Shown: positions 14,401-20,414 of the stretch, piece after piece
Numbering within the stretch: position 1 is the first letter of the stretch
Layout: the number at the start of each line of letters is the position of its first letter
Virus record (IMG/VR): IMGVR_UViG_3300046001_008198
Span: 61,220-125,219 of that record
Direction: 5' to 3' (one strand)
DNA from: a virus
DNA: 64,000 bases
Position numbers and translations under genes: made by a program
The notes under the pieces: model-generated
Told to the model about the DNA's origin: nothing
Seen by the model: the letters and a program-made list of their open reading frames with translations, nothing else
Databases searched by the model: none

Positions 14401-14697
14401 CTATAGTACTTGATAAATGAATAATGGATATCTCATTTCACCGTGTACTGAATCTATTTGAAAGAATATAGCCATTCCTAAGAAATTACATTCTGTAGAA
14501 TCAAATGCTTGACCGTCTGGAACTATCTTAAATTTGAATATTCTATGGTAGATCATATCAGGATTGTGAGAGAAATAGATTCGGAGGTCAAGGTTAACAC
14601 GTTCTATACTTAGAATTTTGGCATCCGATGGTAAGTTCACTTCATGAGTTTTTTCACATGGAAACTTAATTGTGATATATGTTATGATCGTATTCAT
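14401..14697 (-). CDS. Hypothetical protein, 98 aa
   Basis: Not recognised. Beta-rich (TIKFPCEKTHEVNLPSDAKILSIERVNLDLRIYFSHNPDMIYHRIFKFKIV), with an aromatic end. It lies 11 nt downstream of the 119-aa gene and is cotranscribed with it. Confidence 0.7.
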   Translation of the reverse strand: MNTIITYITIKFPCEKTHEVNLPSDAKILSIERVNLDLRIYFSHNPDMIYHRIFKFKIVPDGQAFDSTECNFLGMAIFFQIDSVHGEMRYPLFIYQVL

Positions 14698-14708
14698 ACA
14701 GTTACGTT

Positions 14709-15068
14709 TTATAAGAGTCCTATCTTTTCAAGGAAATCTTTGTTAGTAAATCGATGTTCAAAGAATTCAATTACATAGACATCTTCATCAGTAATAAGAT
14801 GGTCAATGGCTGTGATATGGTCGCCGTCATTGTATTGGCGAAGAAGATTAAGCATTGCATCAACAAGGTAATCGATGTGTTCATACGTAATGAATTGTCG
14901 AGCACTCTCGATAGCTACTGCCTGAGCAAAATACTTGTTAATATCCATTCTGTGGTAGTCAAAGTCTTTCTCAGAATTATCAGCGTCAAGGATTATTAGT
15001 CGTTTGATAATGTTTGGAAGCTCTGTAGCACTGAGGATGTGTGTGAGGTAGAGATTATTTGGTGTCAT
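14709..15068 (-). CDS. Hypothetical helical protein, 119 aa
   Basis: Not recognised. The start MTPNNLYLTHILSATEL (15068) is preferred because motif copy 6 lies 14 nt upstream; the longer ORF from 15125 would read through the motif and the neighbouring gene. Helical, with acidic stretches (YNDGDHITAIDHLITDEDVYVIEFFEHRF). It slightly overlaps the last codons of the upstream paralogue gene. Confidence 0.7.
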   Translation of the reverse strand: MTPNNLYLTHILSATELPNIIKRLIILDADNSEKDFDYHRMDINKYFAQAVAIESARQFITYEHIDYLVDAMLNLLRQYNDGDHITAIDHLITDEDVYVIEFFEHRFTNKDFLEKIGLL

Positions 15069-15408
15069 TATTTGGTGGATTAAATGATAGTAAATACCAG
15101 TATATTTTTTCATCATGCATTCCATGTAAGTCGAGAATGCTGAATGCTGTTTGGTGGTAATTGATTATTGGTTCAGATGATATTCCGAATGGAAATCTTT
15201 CATTTTTGTAATCGTAATAAGTTCCAACCCAATTTTCATATTTGAAAATATCATGAGTGCCCTGACTATAATCAGGACCTTGAGTGATAACAAATACATT
15301 TAGATCCGGACGATATGTTGATACCCAGATATGTTTTAATGTTTCTGATTTATCTGTAGTAATCAATAACTTCACACCAGGTTTTGTTTCAAAAAGGATA
15401 TGTGCCAT
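15055..15408 (-). CDS. Paralogue-family protein 1, 117 aa
   Basis: The first of three tandem small genes sharing an N-terminal signature, here MAHILFETKPGVKLLITTDKS, and a C-terminal YWYLLS. Unlike the other two it reads past that point for eight more residues (FNPPNNDTK) because the stop is lost. The family is not recognised. The DNA encoding LLS is itself motif copy 6, which stands before the next gene. Confidence 0.75.
   Translation of the reverse strand: MAHILFETKPGVKLLITTDKSETLKHIWVSTYRPDLNVFVITQGPDYSQGTHDIFKYENWVGTYYDYKNERFPFGISSEPIINYHQTAFSILDLHGMHDEKIYWYLLSFNPPNNDTK
15083..15095 (-). promoter_or_regulatory. Recurrent left-arm initiation motif, copy 6 (inside a 3' coding end)
   Basis: ATTTACTATCATT on the minus strand, also read as Leu-Leu-Ser near the C-terminus of the gene at 15055-15408, and 14 nt upstream of the ATG at 15068. 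Confidence 0.6.
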
Positions 15409-15411
15409 AAT

Positions 15412-15747
15412 TTATGAGATTAAGTACCAATAGAATATATCTGGATGTACAAAATCATATCCTTTGAGAATTGATTCTAACGATTCATGTTTATAATATG
15501 TTGATCCTGCTACAGAATTGTAAATAATAAACTGAGTATTGATTCTGTTTGGTGTACCTGTTGTACTAAGAAATGCATCAATAACATTAGGTTTTGTTAT
15601 AGTCCACAGTGTTTCTTCATTTGTATACAACACAGTTAATTTGTCATAATAGAAGAAAGTTGAGAATGCAAGCACTAGATTAGGACATTTTTCTTGAACA
15701 ACAAGCAAGCGTACTCCGGATTTAGGTTCTACGATAATTCGTTTCAT
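15412..15747 (-). CDS. Paralogue-family protein 2, 111 aa
   Basis: The middle copy of the tandem family: MKRIIVEPKSGVRLLVVQEK at the start and FYWYLIS at the end. The codons for YLIS (TACTTAATCTCA) are a decayed version of the motif seen at the equivalent site of the other two copies, and this one stands before the gene at 15055-15408. The middle of the protein has diverged, so the duplication is old. Confidence 0.75.
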   Translation of the reverse strand: MKRIIVEPKSGVRLLVVQEKCPNLVLAFSTFFYYDKLTVLYTNEETLWTITKPNVIDAFLSTTGTPNRINTQFIIYNSVAGSTYYKHESLESILKGYDFVHPDIFYWYLIS

Positions 15748-15759
15748 AGGCGCTGGGTG

Positions 15760-16074
15760 TTATGATAGTAAATGCCAATAGGTCTCACCTTTGGATGTGA
15801 ACATATAATGATTTAGCATTTCAAGTAGGCATTCACTTACAGTTGCACAATAATCTGATGGTTCACGGATGTTTATGAAGTTACTGTCCCACGGCAATAA
15901 GTTAACACCTTTTACGGTAATGAGGTAATGGAATTCTGGTGGTGCAAAGTAGAGTGTGAAATCTTCAGGGCCTGTAAACATTTCAGTAGTGAATACATGA
16001 GGGAGCATTTTTGATTTAGTCTTTGTTAGCAACAATCGCACTCCTGGTTGTGGTTCAATTATGAGGTGGTTCAT
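15760..16074 (-). CDS. Paralogue-family protein 3, 104 aa
   Basis: The third family member: MNHLIIEPQPGVRLLLTKTKS and a terminal TYWHLLS followed by TAA. The protein's last codons form motif copy 7. It lies 9 nt after the gene at 16084-16440, in the same unit. Function unknown; the conserved ends with variable centre suggest a shared scaffold with a changing binding face. Confidence 0.75.
   Translation of the reverse strand: MNHLIIEPQPGVRLLLTKTKSKMLPHVFTTEMFTGPEDFTLYFAPPEFHYLITVKGVNLLPWDSNFINIREPSDYCATVSECLLEMLNHYMFTSKGETYWHLLS
15761..15773 (-). promoter_or_regulatory. Recurrent left-arm initiation motif, copy 7 (inside a 3' coding end)
   Basis: ATTTACTATCATA on the minus strand, encoding the terminal Leu-Leu-Ser of protein 3 and its stop, and 13 nt upstream of the ATG at 15747. 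Confidence 0.6.
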
Positions 16075-16083
16075 AAGGCTTGG

Positions 16084-16440
16084 TTATTTATCTTCTTTCA
16101 TTATATGAATTTCATCGATGGCGAATGTAATGGATGGATCCATCTTACTTTTGATTGTTAATTCAGCCATTTGTTGAGCATCGAAAGCATCAGTAGCTTT
16201 GACAAAGAAGTCTGCCGTGTATGTAACTTTGAATGATTTAAGTTGACGTAGTTCTTTGATGTATGCATAAACTGTTTTGAATTTTTGCTTACGCTCAATA
16301 GGGTCTAGTATTTTGTCAACTGTTGTAGTGATTGATGCGTCACCATTTGTATATAATATAATACAGGCTCTTTGTAAAAAGGGAAATTTCTTTTTTATCT
16401 TGGTGACTAAGTTCTTGTGTTCAATTGGTGAGAGTTCCAT
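16084..16440 (-). CDS. Hypothetical protein, 118 aa
   Basis: Not recognised. An alpha/beta protein (LVTKIKKKFPFLQRACIILYTNGDASITTTVDKI) whose C-terminal half, FFVKATDAFDAQQMAELTIKSKMDPSITFAIDEIHI, recalls the DUF4494-type repeat 'sA.sftDAE.r...' of the protein at 24435. Its ATG immediately follows motif copy 8. Confidence 0.72.
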   Translation of the reverse strand: MELSPIEHKNLVTKIKKKFPFLQRACIILYTNGDASITTTVDKILDPIERKQKFKTVYAYIKELRQLKSFKVTYTADFFVKATDAFDAQQMAELTIKSKMDPSITFAIDEIHIMKEDK

Positions 16441-16453
16441 GATGATAGTATTA
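16441..16453 (-). promoter_or_regulatory. Recurrent left-arm initiation motif, copy 8
   Basis: TAATACTATCATC on the minus strand, abutting the ATG at 16440. Any transcript beginning at the motif would be leaderless or nearly so. Confidence 0.6.
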
Positions 16454-16501
16454 ATAGGTGAAAATTCAAAAGCGGCAGGTACTAATCTTTCTGAATTACT
16501 T

Positions 16502-16636
16502 CTATACTATAAGAGATAAAAGAAAAGATCTGTCATGCATGTAGTCTTCAAAGATAGAGTCTTGAGGTATGAGGTCATGTTCTATGCAATGTTCGAATAG
16601 CTCTGTAGTGGTCCAATCGTAGTAGGGAGTGTCCAT
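16502..16636 (-). CDS. Short hypothetical protein, 44 aa
   Basis: MDTPYYDWTTTELFEHCIEH... ending RSFLLSLIV. The start at 16636 is preferred to the ORF's first ATG (16738), because a motif-like TTACTAT runs directly into this ATG. Composition is protein-like; function unknown. Confidence 0.6.
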   Translation of the reverse strand: MDTPYYDWTTTELFEHCIEHDLIPQDSIFEDYMHDRSFLLSLIV

Positions 16637-16646
16637 ATAGTAATAT

Positions 16647-16748
16647 TTAAATTGAATAAATGGTCGGTTTGAGTAGGTATGAAGAGGTGAGGAATATAGG
16701 GATAGGTTGTCCCTCAGTATCACACAAAGAGAAGCCAAAACCTCGCAT
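16647..16748 (-). CDS. Possible short protein, 33 aa
   Basis: The minus strand reads MRGFGFSLCDTEGQPIPIFL... ending KPTIYSI, 10 nt before the next ATG. Plausible but supported only by position and composition. Confidence 0.35.
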   Translation of the reverse strand: MRGFGFSLCDTEGQPIPIFLTSSYLLKPTIYSI

Positions 16749-16934
16749 TATTGTAATGCTATGCTTAATAAAGAGGATTAAAGTATCAAATATCCCCGGG
16801 TGGAGACTAACTTTGAAAAGATTAATCCCTTATAAACATTGAGAAGTATGTAAAAGTATACTATTGGATTCCTAAAACAGTACAAAAGGAGATATTGCTA
16901 CCTCCTAATGCATTGTTCCTCTCTTTACACAAGG
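16749..16934 (-). other. Gene-poor stretch with one terminator
   Basis: No ORF is supported. AGGAG...CTCCT (16887-16906) followed on the minus strand by TTTT is a likely terminator for the gene at 16935-17123. A second weak hairpin AGTAT/ATACT lies near 16845-16865. A motif-like start site for the 33-aa ORF is not evident. Confidence 0.5.
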
Positions 16935-17123
16935 TTATTGTTCATCTAATTCGATATAACCTAGTATGAATAGGTCATTTGTATTAGCTGAAATACTGAT
17001 TGATTCTGTTTCTACTTCTTCAATCATAAACTTAATAGCGAATTTCTTTGCTATTGCTTTGAATTGGTAGTACTCCTTTAAACTAAGGTGTATGATTGTG
17101 GTAATGATTTCTGCAGTTTTCAT
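16935..17123 (-). CDS. Hypothetical protein, 62 aa
   Basis: Not recognised. MKTAEIITTIIHLSLKEYYQFKAIAKKFAIKFMIEEVETES: two helices then an acidic beta end. It is the only convincing gene between 16.75 and 17.68 kb and lies about 235 nt downstream of motif copy 9. Confidence 0.65.
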   Translation of the reverse strand: MKTAEIITTIIHLSLKEYYQFKAIAKKFAIKFMIEEVETESISISANTNDLFILGYIELDEQ

Positions 17124-17357
17124 AAGCTTATTTATTGTGGTTTATAGCCTTATTTAATTAATTATGAGATAGTTACGCATTGTAACTTAAAGTAATAGTT
17201 AAACCCTTTCACGGTACAGGCATGGTCTTGCTGGATGAGTGATGTATTAGTAGTTGGGCTTGTAATACGTAAGGGTTGCTTGTAATAGGATAGTAGCTTG
17301 GGTCCTGGAGTATGAGATCATCTCTGTTGTTTCGGCTTTCCTGATTACAGGCGGGGT

Positions 17358-17370
17358 GATGATAGTAAGG
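17358..17370 (-). promoter_or_regulatory. Recurrent left-arm initiation motif, copy 9
   Basis: CCTTACTATCATC on the minus strand, in the gene-poor region upstream of the 62-aa gene. Confidence 0.55.
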
Positions 17371-17618
17371 TAGCACATTCTTGATTGGGCCTTCTTCGAA
17401 GAAGCTAGTAGCTAGGGTCCCGAAGGATGTGAAGGTCAGGAAGTGCATACCATGGGACTGTAATTACTACGAGTGCTGTTCCGTGTTAGCACGGGTGAGC
17501 ATTGGGTGTAGAGACTGTTGCCAAGATCGCATGTATGTCAACCCTCGGAGAGCATAGGTTGCCTAGGCGGCAGGACGAAGTCCTTCTAAGAGCCGACACC
17601 AAGTTGGGAGTGAGTAGC

Positions 17619-17631
17619 GATGATAGTAAAA
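17619..17631 (-). promoter_or_regulatory. Recurrent left-arm initiation motif, copy 10
   Basis: TTTTACTATCATC on the minus strand, starting right after the terminator at 17632-17651. No protein gene follows for 250 nt. Confidence 0.65.
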
Positions 17632-17651
17632 CAAAGCCCCCGTTAAGGGGC
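17632..17651 (-). terminator. Intrinsic terminator
   Basis: GCCCC-TTAACG-GGGGC followed on the minus strand by TTTGTTTT, which merges with motif copy 10. It ends the transcript of the 255-aa gene. Confidence 0.85.
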
Positions 17652-17677
17652 GATGTTCAGTACCAAGGATATCTGTG

Positions 17678-18445
17678 TTACTCAATAACCAAACCTCCGA
17701 AGGCTTTAGTCTTTGTAGTAGCATGTACTTCCATTTTTGCAATAGCCTCTGATTCTCGTTGTTTAATCTGCTCTTCAGGAGAAAGTTGAGCAAATGATTC
17801 ACGAATTTCTTGGTTTGCAAGAGTCAATGATAGTAAAGAAGGCGAAGCCGAAGTCAAGATGCTCGGATTACCTTTCAATAGATTATCATCGTATTTGATT
17901 GGAACAGTACTTCCGACAAAGGATTTACCCTTAGCCTCAAACGCTTTGATTAATTCATCAAGGTTTGTGAACACCTGTTCAACACGAAACACTTTATCTC
18001 CAAAGCGAATTGCGATTCTACGGCGACCGTAGTTCCAATTCTCAAGATGTCCTTTCGGATTCTCAGGAGTAATGTGTTTATCAAATGTGTAAGATTTCTT
18101 TTTCTCAGGATTTTGTCTGTGATAAAGTAATCTTTCAGTATCAACCTTCGCACTAGCAACAACACAATGCACCATAGGTACAGAGATATTTGATTCAGTA
18201 ATGAAGTGTTGAATATCCACACCTTCAACAGTAATATCGTCACGGACAATATCAGAAGTGTTAGGTGTTTCAACATCAGCGCCCCAACCTAAAGAAGTAG
18301 CCAAAGCATTAAGCTTTGCTTGAACTAAAGGGTTGTTAGATGCTGACGCACAAAGAGTTGTCAATGCAGTTTTAGATTTAACACCTAAAGCTAATTTAAT
18401 GTCCGATGACAACGGACAAGCCTGTAAAAATTCTGAAGCATTCAT
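17678..18445 (-). CDS. Hypothetical protein, 255 aa
   Basis: Not recognised. The start MNASEFLQACPLSSDIKLALG (18445) is preferred; the 26 codons before it are poor protein sequence. The N-terminal half is helical (ALTTLCASASNNPLVQAKLNALATSLGW), the middle is beta-rich (NYGRRRIAIRFGDKVFRVEQVFTNLDELIKAFEAKGKSF), and the end helical and charged (LSPEEQIKQRESEAIAKME). A motif-like copy with a small GGC/GCC hairpin lies inside it at 17826-17838 (SLLSL). It may be a DNA- or RNA-binding protein, which is a guess. Confidence 0.75.
   Translation of the reverse strand: MNASEFLQACPLSSDIKLALGVKSKTALTTLCASASNNPLVQAKLNALATSLGWGADVETPNTSDIVRDDITVEGVDIQHFITESNISVPMVHCVVASAKVDTERLLYHRQNPEKKKSYTFDKHITPENPKGHLENWNYGRRRIAIRFGDKVFRVEQVFTNLDELIKAFEAKGKSFVGSTVPIKYDDNLLKGNPSILTSASPSLLSLTLANQEIRESFAQLSPEEQIKQRESEAIAKMEVHATTKTKAFGGLVIE
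17826..17838 (-). promoter_or_regulatory. Motif copy inside a coding region
   Basis: CTTTACTATCATT on the minus strand within the 255-aa gene, preceded by the mini-hairpin GGC-TTC-GCC. It has the same hairpin-motif order as the intergenic copies, so it could be functional, or the peptide SLLSL could have produced it by chance. Confidence 0.35.
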
Positions 18446-18569
18446 ATGAATGAGTATTTGGTAAAAAGAAGATGTCTTTAAGTAGGCACATCGATTCCTT
18501 GATACAATTCGTGTATGTATCAAACAGAGATATATAAATTAGCGAGCGAAGCCAAAATATCTCGAAGAG

Positions 18570-18590
18570 ATTCAATCTAAGTCAAAGGTT
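18570..18590 (-). repeat. 22-nt dispersed repeat, copy 1
   Basis: AACCTTTGACTTAGATTGAAT on the minus strand, with one mismatch to copies 3 and 4. It lies upstream of the 255-aa gene. Confidence 0.75.
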
Positions 18591-18600
18591 GAGAGTAGTG

Positions 18601-18650
18601 AAAAACACTTGATTACCGAGCACCAATTAAGGGACAAGACAATCAAGTGT
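18601..18650 (-). terminator. Intrinsic terminator with 10-bp stem
   Basis: ACACTTGATT...AATCAAGTGT followed on the minus strand by TTTTTC. Downstream comes a decayed motif (CACTACTCTC) and a copy of the 22-nt repeat, then the 255-aa gene. Confidence 0.85.
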
Positions 18651-18682
18651 AAACCTAAGCTGAAACTATGAAAACTGAATAC

Positions 18683-18703
18683 AATCCAATCTATGTCAGA
18701 GGT
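18683..18703 (-). repeat. 22-nt dispersed repeat, copy 2
   Basis: ACCTCTGACATAGATTGGATT on the minus strand, with two or three mismatches, 13 nt downstream of motif copy 11. Confidence 0.75.
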
Positions 18704-18716
18704 GAGGATGAGGGTT

Positions 18717-18729
18717 GATGATAGTAAAC
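18717..18729 (-). promoter_or_regulatory. Recurrent left-arm initiation motif, copy 11
   Basis: GTTTACTATCATC on the minus strand, directly after the terminator at 18728-18749 and upstream of repeat copy 2. Confidence 0.65.
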
Positions 18730-18749
18730 AAAACTCCCCGTAGGGAGTT
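18728..18749 (-). terminator. Intrinsic terminator
   Basis: AACTCCC-TACG-GGGAGTT followed on the minus strand by TTGTTT, merging with motif copy 11. It ends the ORF-less unit that starts at motif copy 12. Confidence 0.85.
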
Positions 18750-19041
18750 GTTGGGTTTCTGCCGTGGCCCACACGCCTATCGAGGTTTGTTTCTTGGGAG
18801 CTGACTTGACCTCGTAGGTACAGTAACATTCAGCTCTTGCATTCCGACAACATTGTCAGAGAAGATTTGGTTGGAGTTCCCCTCTCAACCATGTAGTCGC
18901 AGTGTTCTCAGTGGTTATGATAGATGAGCTCTGCGCGCACCCTCTATCCTGTCCTCGTTGTGCACCATACCATATCGGTCCATCGAGTCAAGGATACTCA
19001 ATCGGTGGTGAATATGTCGAACCAACAACAACTCACAATAT

Positions 19042-19063
19042 AATCCAATCTAAGTCAAAGGTT
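19042..19063 (-). repeat. 22-nt dispersed repeat, copy 3
   Basis: AACCTTTGACTTAGATTGGATT on the minus strand, about 28 nt downstream of motif copy 12. Identical to copy 4. Confidence 0.8.
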
Positions 19064-19091
19064 GAGCGAAGCGAGAGTGGGTGTGATGAGC

Positions 19092-19104
19092 GATGATAGT
19101 AAAA
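19092..19104 (-). promoter_or_regulatory. Recurrent left-arm initiation motif, copy 12
   Basis: TTTTACTATCATC on the minus strand, immediately after the UUCG-loop terminator at 19104-19122. The unit it would start runs about 360 nt to the terminator at 18728-18749 with no convincing ORF. Confidence 0.65.
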
Positions 19105-19122
19105 GAAAAGTCCCGAAGGACT
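19104..19122 (-). terminator. Intrinsic terminator with UUCG tetraloop
   Basis: AGTCC-TTCG-GGACT followed on the minus strand by TTTCTTTT, which overlaps motif copy 12. It ends the transcript of the 19186-19326 gene. Confidence 0.85.
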
Positions 19123-19185
19123 ATATCTTTTCGACTCCCTTGCTTTCTTGTGGTATGAGAACATCCACTCATCAGATTCATCAAT

Positions 19186-19326
19186 TCAATTCCAATAGAG
19201 GACTCTCACCTCGAGCACATTATCAGGTTCATCATCCAATTCCTTACGGATGAATGCAATCTTCTCCTCCTCTGTAAGGTCAACGGCATCTCGCCACTTC
19301 CTTACAATTTCTAGGAACTTATTCAT
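19186..19326 (-). CDS. Short acidic helical protein, 46 aa
   Basis: MNKFLEIVRKWRDAVDLTEEEKIAFIRKEL and so on, given only in part. The start at 19326 overlaps the stop of the membrane-protein gene (ATGA), which is why it is preferred over upstream ATGs. Function unknown. Confidence 0.7.
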   Translation of the reverse strand: MNKFLEIVRKWRDAVDLTEEEKIAFIRKELDDEPDNVLEVRVLYWN

Positions 19327-19499
19327 CTCTTCTTTGTTGCCCATCGGATTAATAAGAAGAGTCCTCCCCACATACACATACTAAGCAGGCATATTTTATA
19401 ACCCGTCATATTATGTGTTGTGAATACTCCTAAGCAGGAAATAAGTACCATTAGTAACATGAATCCTAGTACTCCATTATTAAGTGTTATTCTTTTCAT
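19323..19499 (-). CDS. Small membrane protein, 58 aa
   Basis: The minus strand reads MKRITLNNGVLGFMLLMVLISC... with two hydrophobic helices (about residues 9-24 and 36-50: CLLSMCMWGGLFLLIRW) and a basic end ATKKR. It is translationally coupled to the 46-aa gene through ATGA. Function unknown. Confidence 0.68.
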   Translation of the reverse strand: MKRITLNNGVLGFMLLMVLISCLGVFTTHNMTGYKICLLSMCMWGGLFLLIRWATKKR

Positions 19500-19544
19500 A
19501 GTTAAAGTATTGTGGGAGAGTATCTCATCTCCCTTGTTAGTTTA

Positions 19545-19754
19545 TTAAAGTTCTTCAAGGCCTTTAAGCGCCTCCTCTGTATCAGTTATACACTCCTCAC
19601 GGATAATGTAGTGACCCATTCTTTCTGCCATGTATTCCCCTTCAGATTGGAAGTCTTCAGGTCCCATCTCTTGACGAGCCTGTGCATAATCATTGGCTAT
19701 GTCGCAAGCCATAGAGTTGAACTCTTCAGCGCTTACTATTTCAAAATCTTTCAT
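19545..19754 (-). CDS. Small acidic protein, 69 aa
   Basis: Not recognised. MKDFEIVSAEEFNSMACDIANDYAQARQEMG, then MAERMGHYIIREECITDTEEALKGLEEL. It is the first gene of the left arm at the divergence point and lies about 30 nt downstream of repeat copy 4, which itself follows a motif-like TACTACTGT. Confidence 0.7.
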   Translation of the reverse strand: MKDFEIVSAEEFNSMACDIANDYAQARQEMGPEDFQSEGEYMAERMGHYIIREECITDTEEALKGLEEL

Positions 19755-19784
19755 ATCAGTTCAGTTTAAGTTTATAATCATGGT

Positions 19785-19806
19785 AATCCAATCTAAGTCA
19801 AAGGTT
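19785..19806 (-). repeat. 22-nt dispersed repeat, copy 4
   Basis: AACCTTTGACTTAGATTGGATT on the minus strand, between the divergence region and the first left-arm gene. Its core TTTGAC...TAGATTGG partly resembles Bacteroidota promoter elements, so it may belong to a promoter. Confidence 0.75.
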
Positions 19807-20158
19807 TAATACAGTAGTATATAATAAGACCATTATACACAGTGAGTGAGCAGTGAGAGTCTGACGAGCGAAGCGAGTCCAAGTGTTGAGTGTGAGTGAG
19901 TGAGAGGTGAGACATTCATTCTCAGGAGAGATCATCAACAACCCCTCCCCCCTCTGGTTTTTTTTCTTGAATAATTAGCTGAATATTTCCAAGCTCCTGT
20001 GGTCAATGGGGGGTGGACCCCTCTTGCTTCAATGGGTGGGGTGGTTTATGTAAGGACCATCATCACATCATTATACATTATTTTTATCAATTCCGCATGA
20101 CCCTCAACACACCCTTACATAATATTTCACCCAATTCCGCGAGAATTAAATTTTTATG
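19807..20158. other. Divergence region between the two gene arms
   Basis: All genes to the left run leftward and all to the right run rightward from here. The stretch has no gene on either strand worth keeping. It contains a GTGAG-repeat low-complexity tract (about 19840-19912), a hairpin GACTCGCTTCGCTC type element near 19870, a pyrimidine run (CCCCTCCCCCCTC then T8, about 19939-19968) and a G-rich tract with GGGG/CCCC (about 20007-20040). It must hold promoters for both arms and is a candidate replication origin. Confidence 0.6.
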
Positions 20159-20180
20159 TATCTTTGGTGGACCAACCAAT
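20159..20180 (+). promoter_or_regulatory. Bacteroidota-type promoter for the right arm
   Basis: TATCTTTG matches the TAnnTTTG -7 element of Bacteroidota sigma factors; it is followed 4 nt later by ACCAACCAAT, and the ATG of the first right-arm gene comes 11 nt after that. The same composite recurs at 21930-21951. A clean -33 TTTG is not seen. Confidence 0.65.
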
Positions 20181-20191
20181 AAATTTGAATT

Positions 20192-20410
20192 ATGGCTTTG
20201 ACCACACTTACAAAGAAAGTTCTCAATTTCTCAGAGATTCCCAATTCAGTTAAAAAAGATCACTGGTTAACGCTCATTGATAATATTGAATTGAAGGAAG
20301 TTCATATCGAAAACGATCCGCAGGATAAAGACCCCGTTGTTAATTGGATCAATACGATTTATCCTGAGTTACAAGATGAAGACTCGTTCTATATTAATTT
20401 GAAAGCCTAA
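20192..20410 (+). CDS. Hypothetical protein, 72 aa
   Basis: Not recognised. A small acidic protein (MALTTLTKKVLNFSEIPNSVKKDHWLTLIDNIELKEV). It is the first gene of the right arm, starting the 20.2-21.8 kb operon. Confidence 0.75.
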   Translation: MALTTLTKKVLNFSEIPNSVKKDHWLTLIDNIELKEVHIENDPQDKDPVVNWINTIYPELQDEDSFYINLKA

Positions 20411-20414
20411 AGTT

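Larger units (their letters stand above)
17124..17677 (-). other. Gene-poor region with two motif copies and structured units
   Basis: About 550 nt with visibly higher G+C than the flanks. A 79-codon ORF (17209-17448) runs through motif copy 9 and is judged spurious. Between motif 10 (17619) and about 17390, hairpins AGGAC/GTCCT (17571-17583, enclosed by CGGC/GCCG) and CCGTG/CACGG (17482-17495) are visible, plus the palindrome CTTCTTCGAAGAAG near 17400. This suggests a structured transcript rather than a protein gene. Confidence 0.5.
18446..19185 (-). other. 740-nt gene-poor array of motif/terminator units
   Basis: No convincing ORF (an 85-codon ORF at 18572-18829 crosses a terminator and a motif). 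It holds motif copies 11 and 12, a strong terminator at 18601-18650, one at 18728-18749, three copies of a 22-nt repeat, and further hairpins GACAA/TTGTC (18846-18857) and CGAGGT/ACCTCG (18781-18814). It reads as two or three short transcription units of about 110 and 360 nt, best explained as structured non-coding RNAs or leaders. Confidence 0.55.

Noticed and set aside
17209-17448. 79-aa minus-strand ORF
   Set aside because: It runs through a motif copy and hairpins and has the composition of non-coding sequence.
18572-18829. 85-aa minus-strand ORF
   Set aside because: It crosses a terminator and a motif copy, and also the 18601-18650 hairpin; not credible as a gene.
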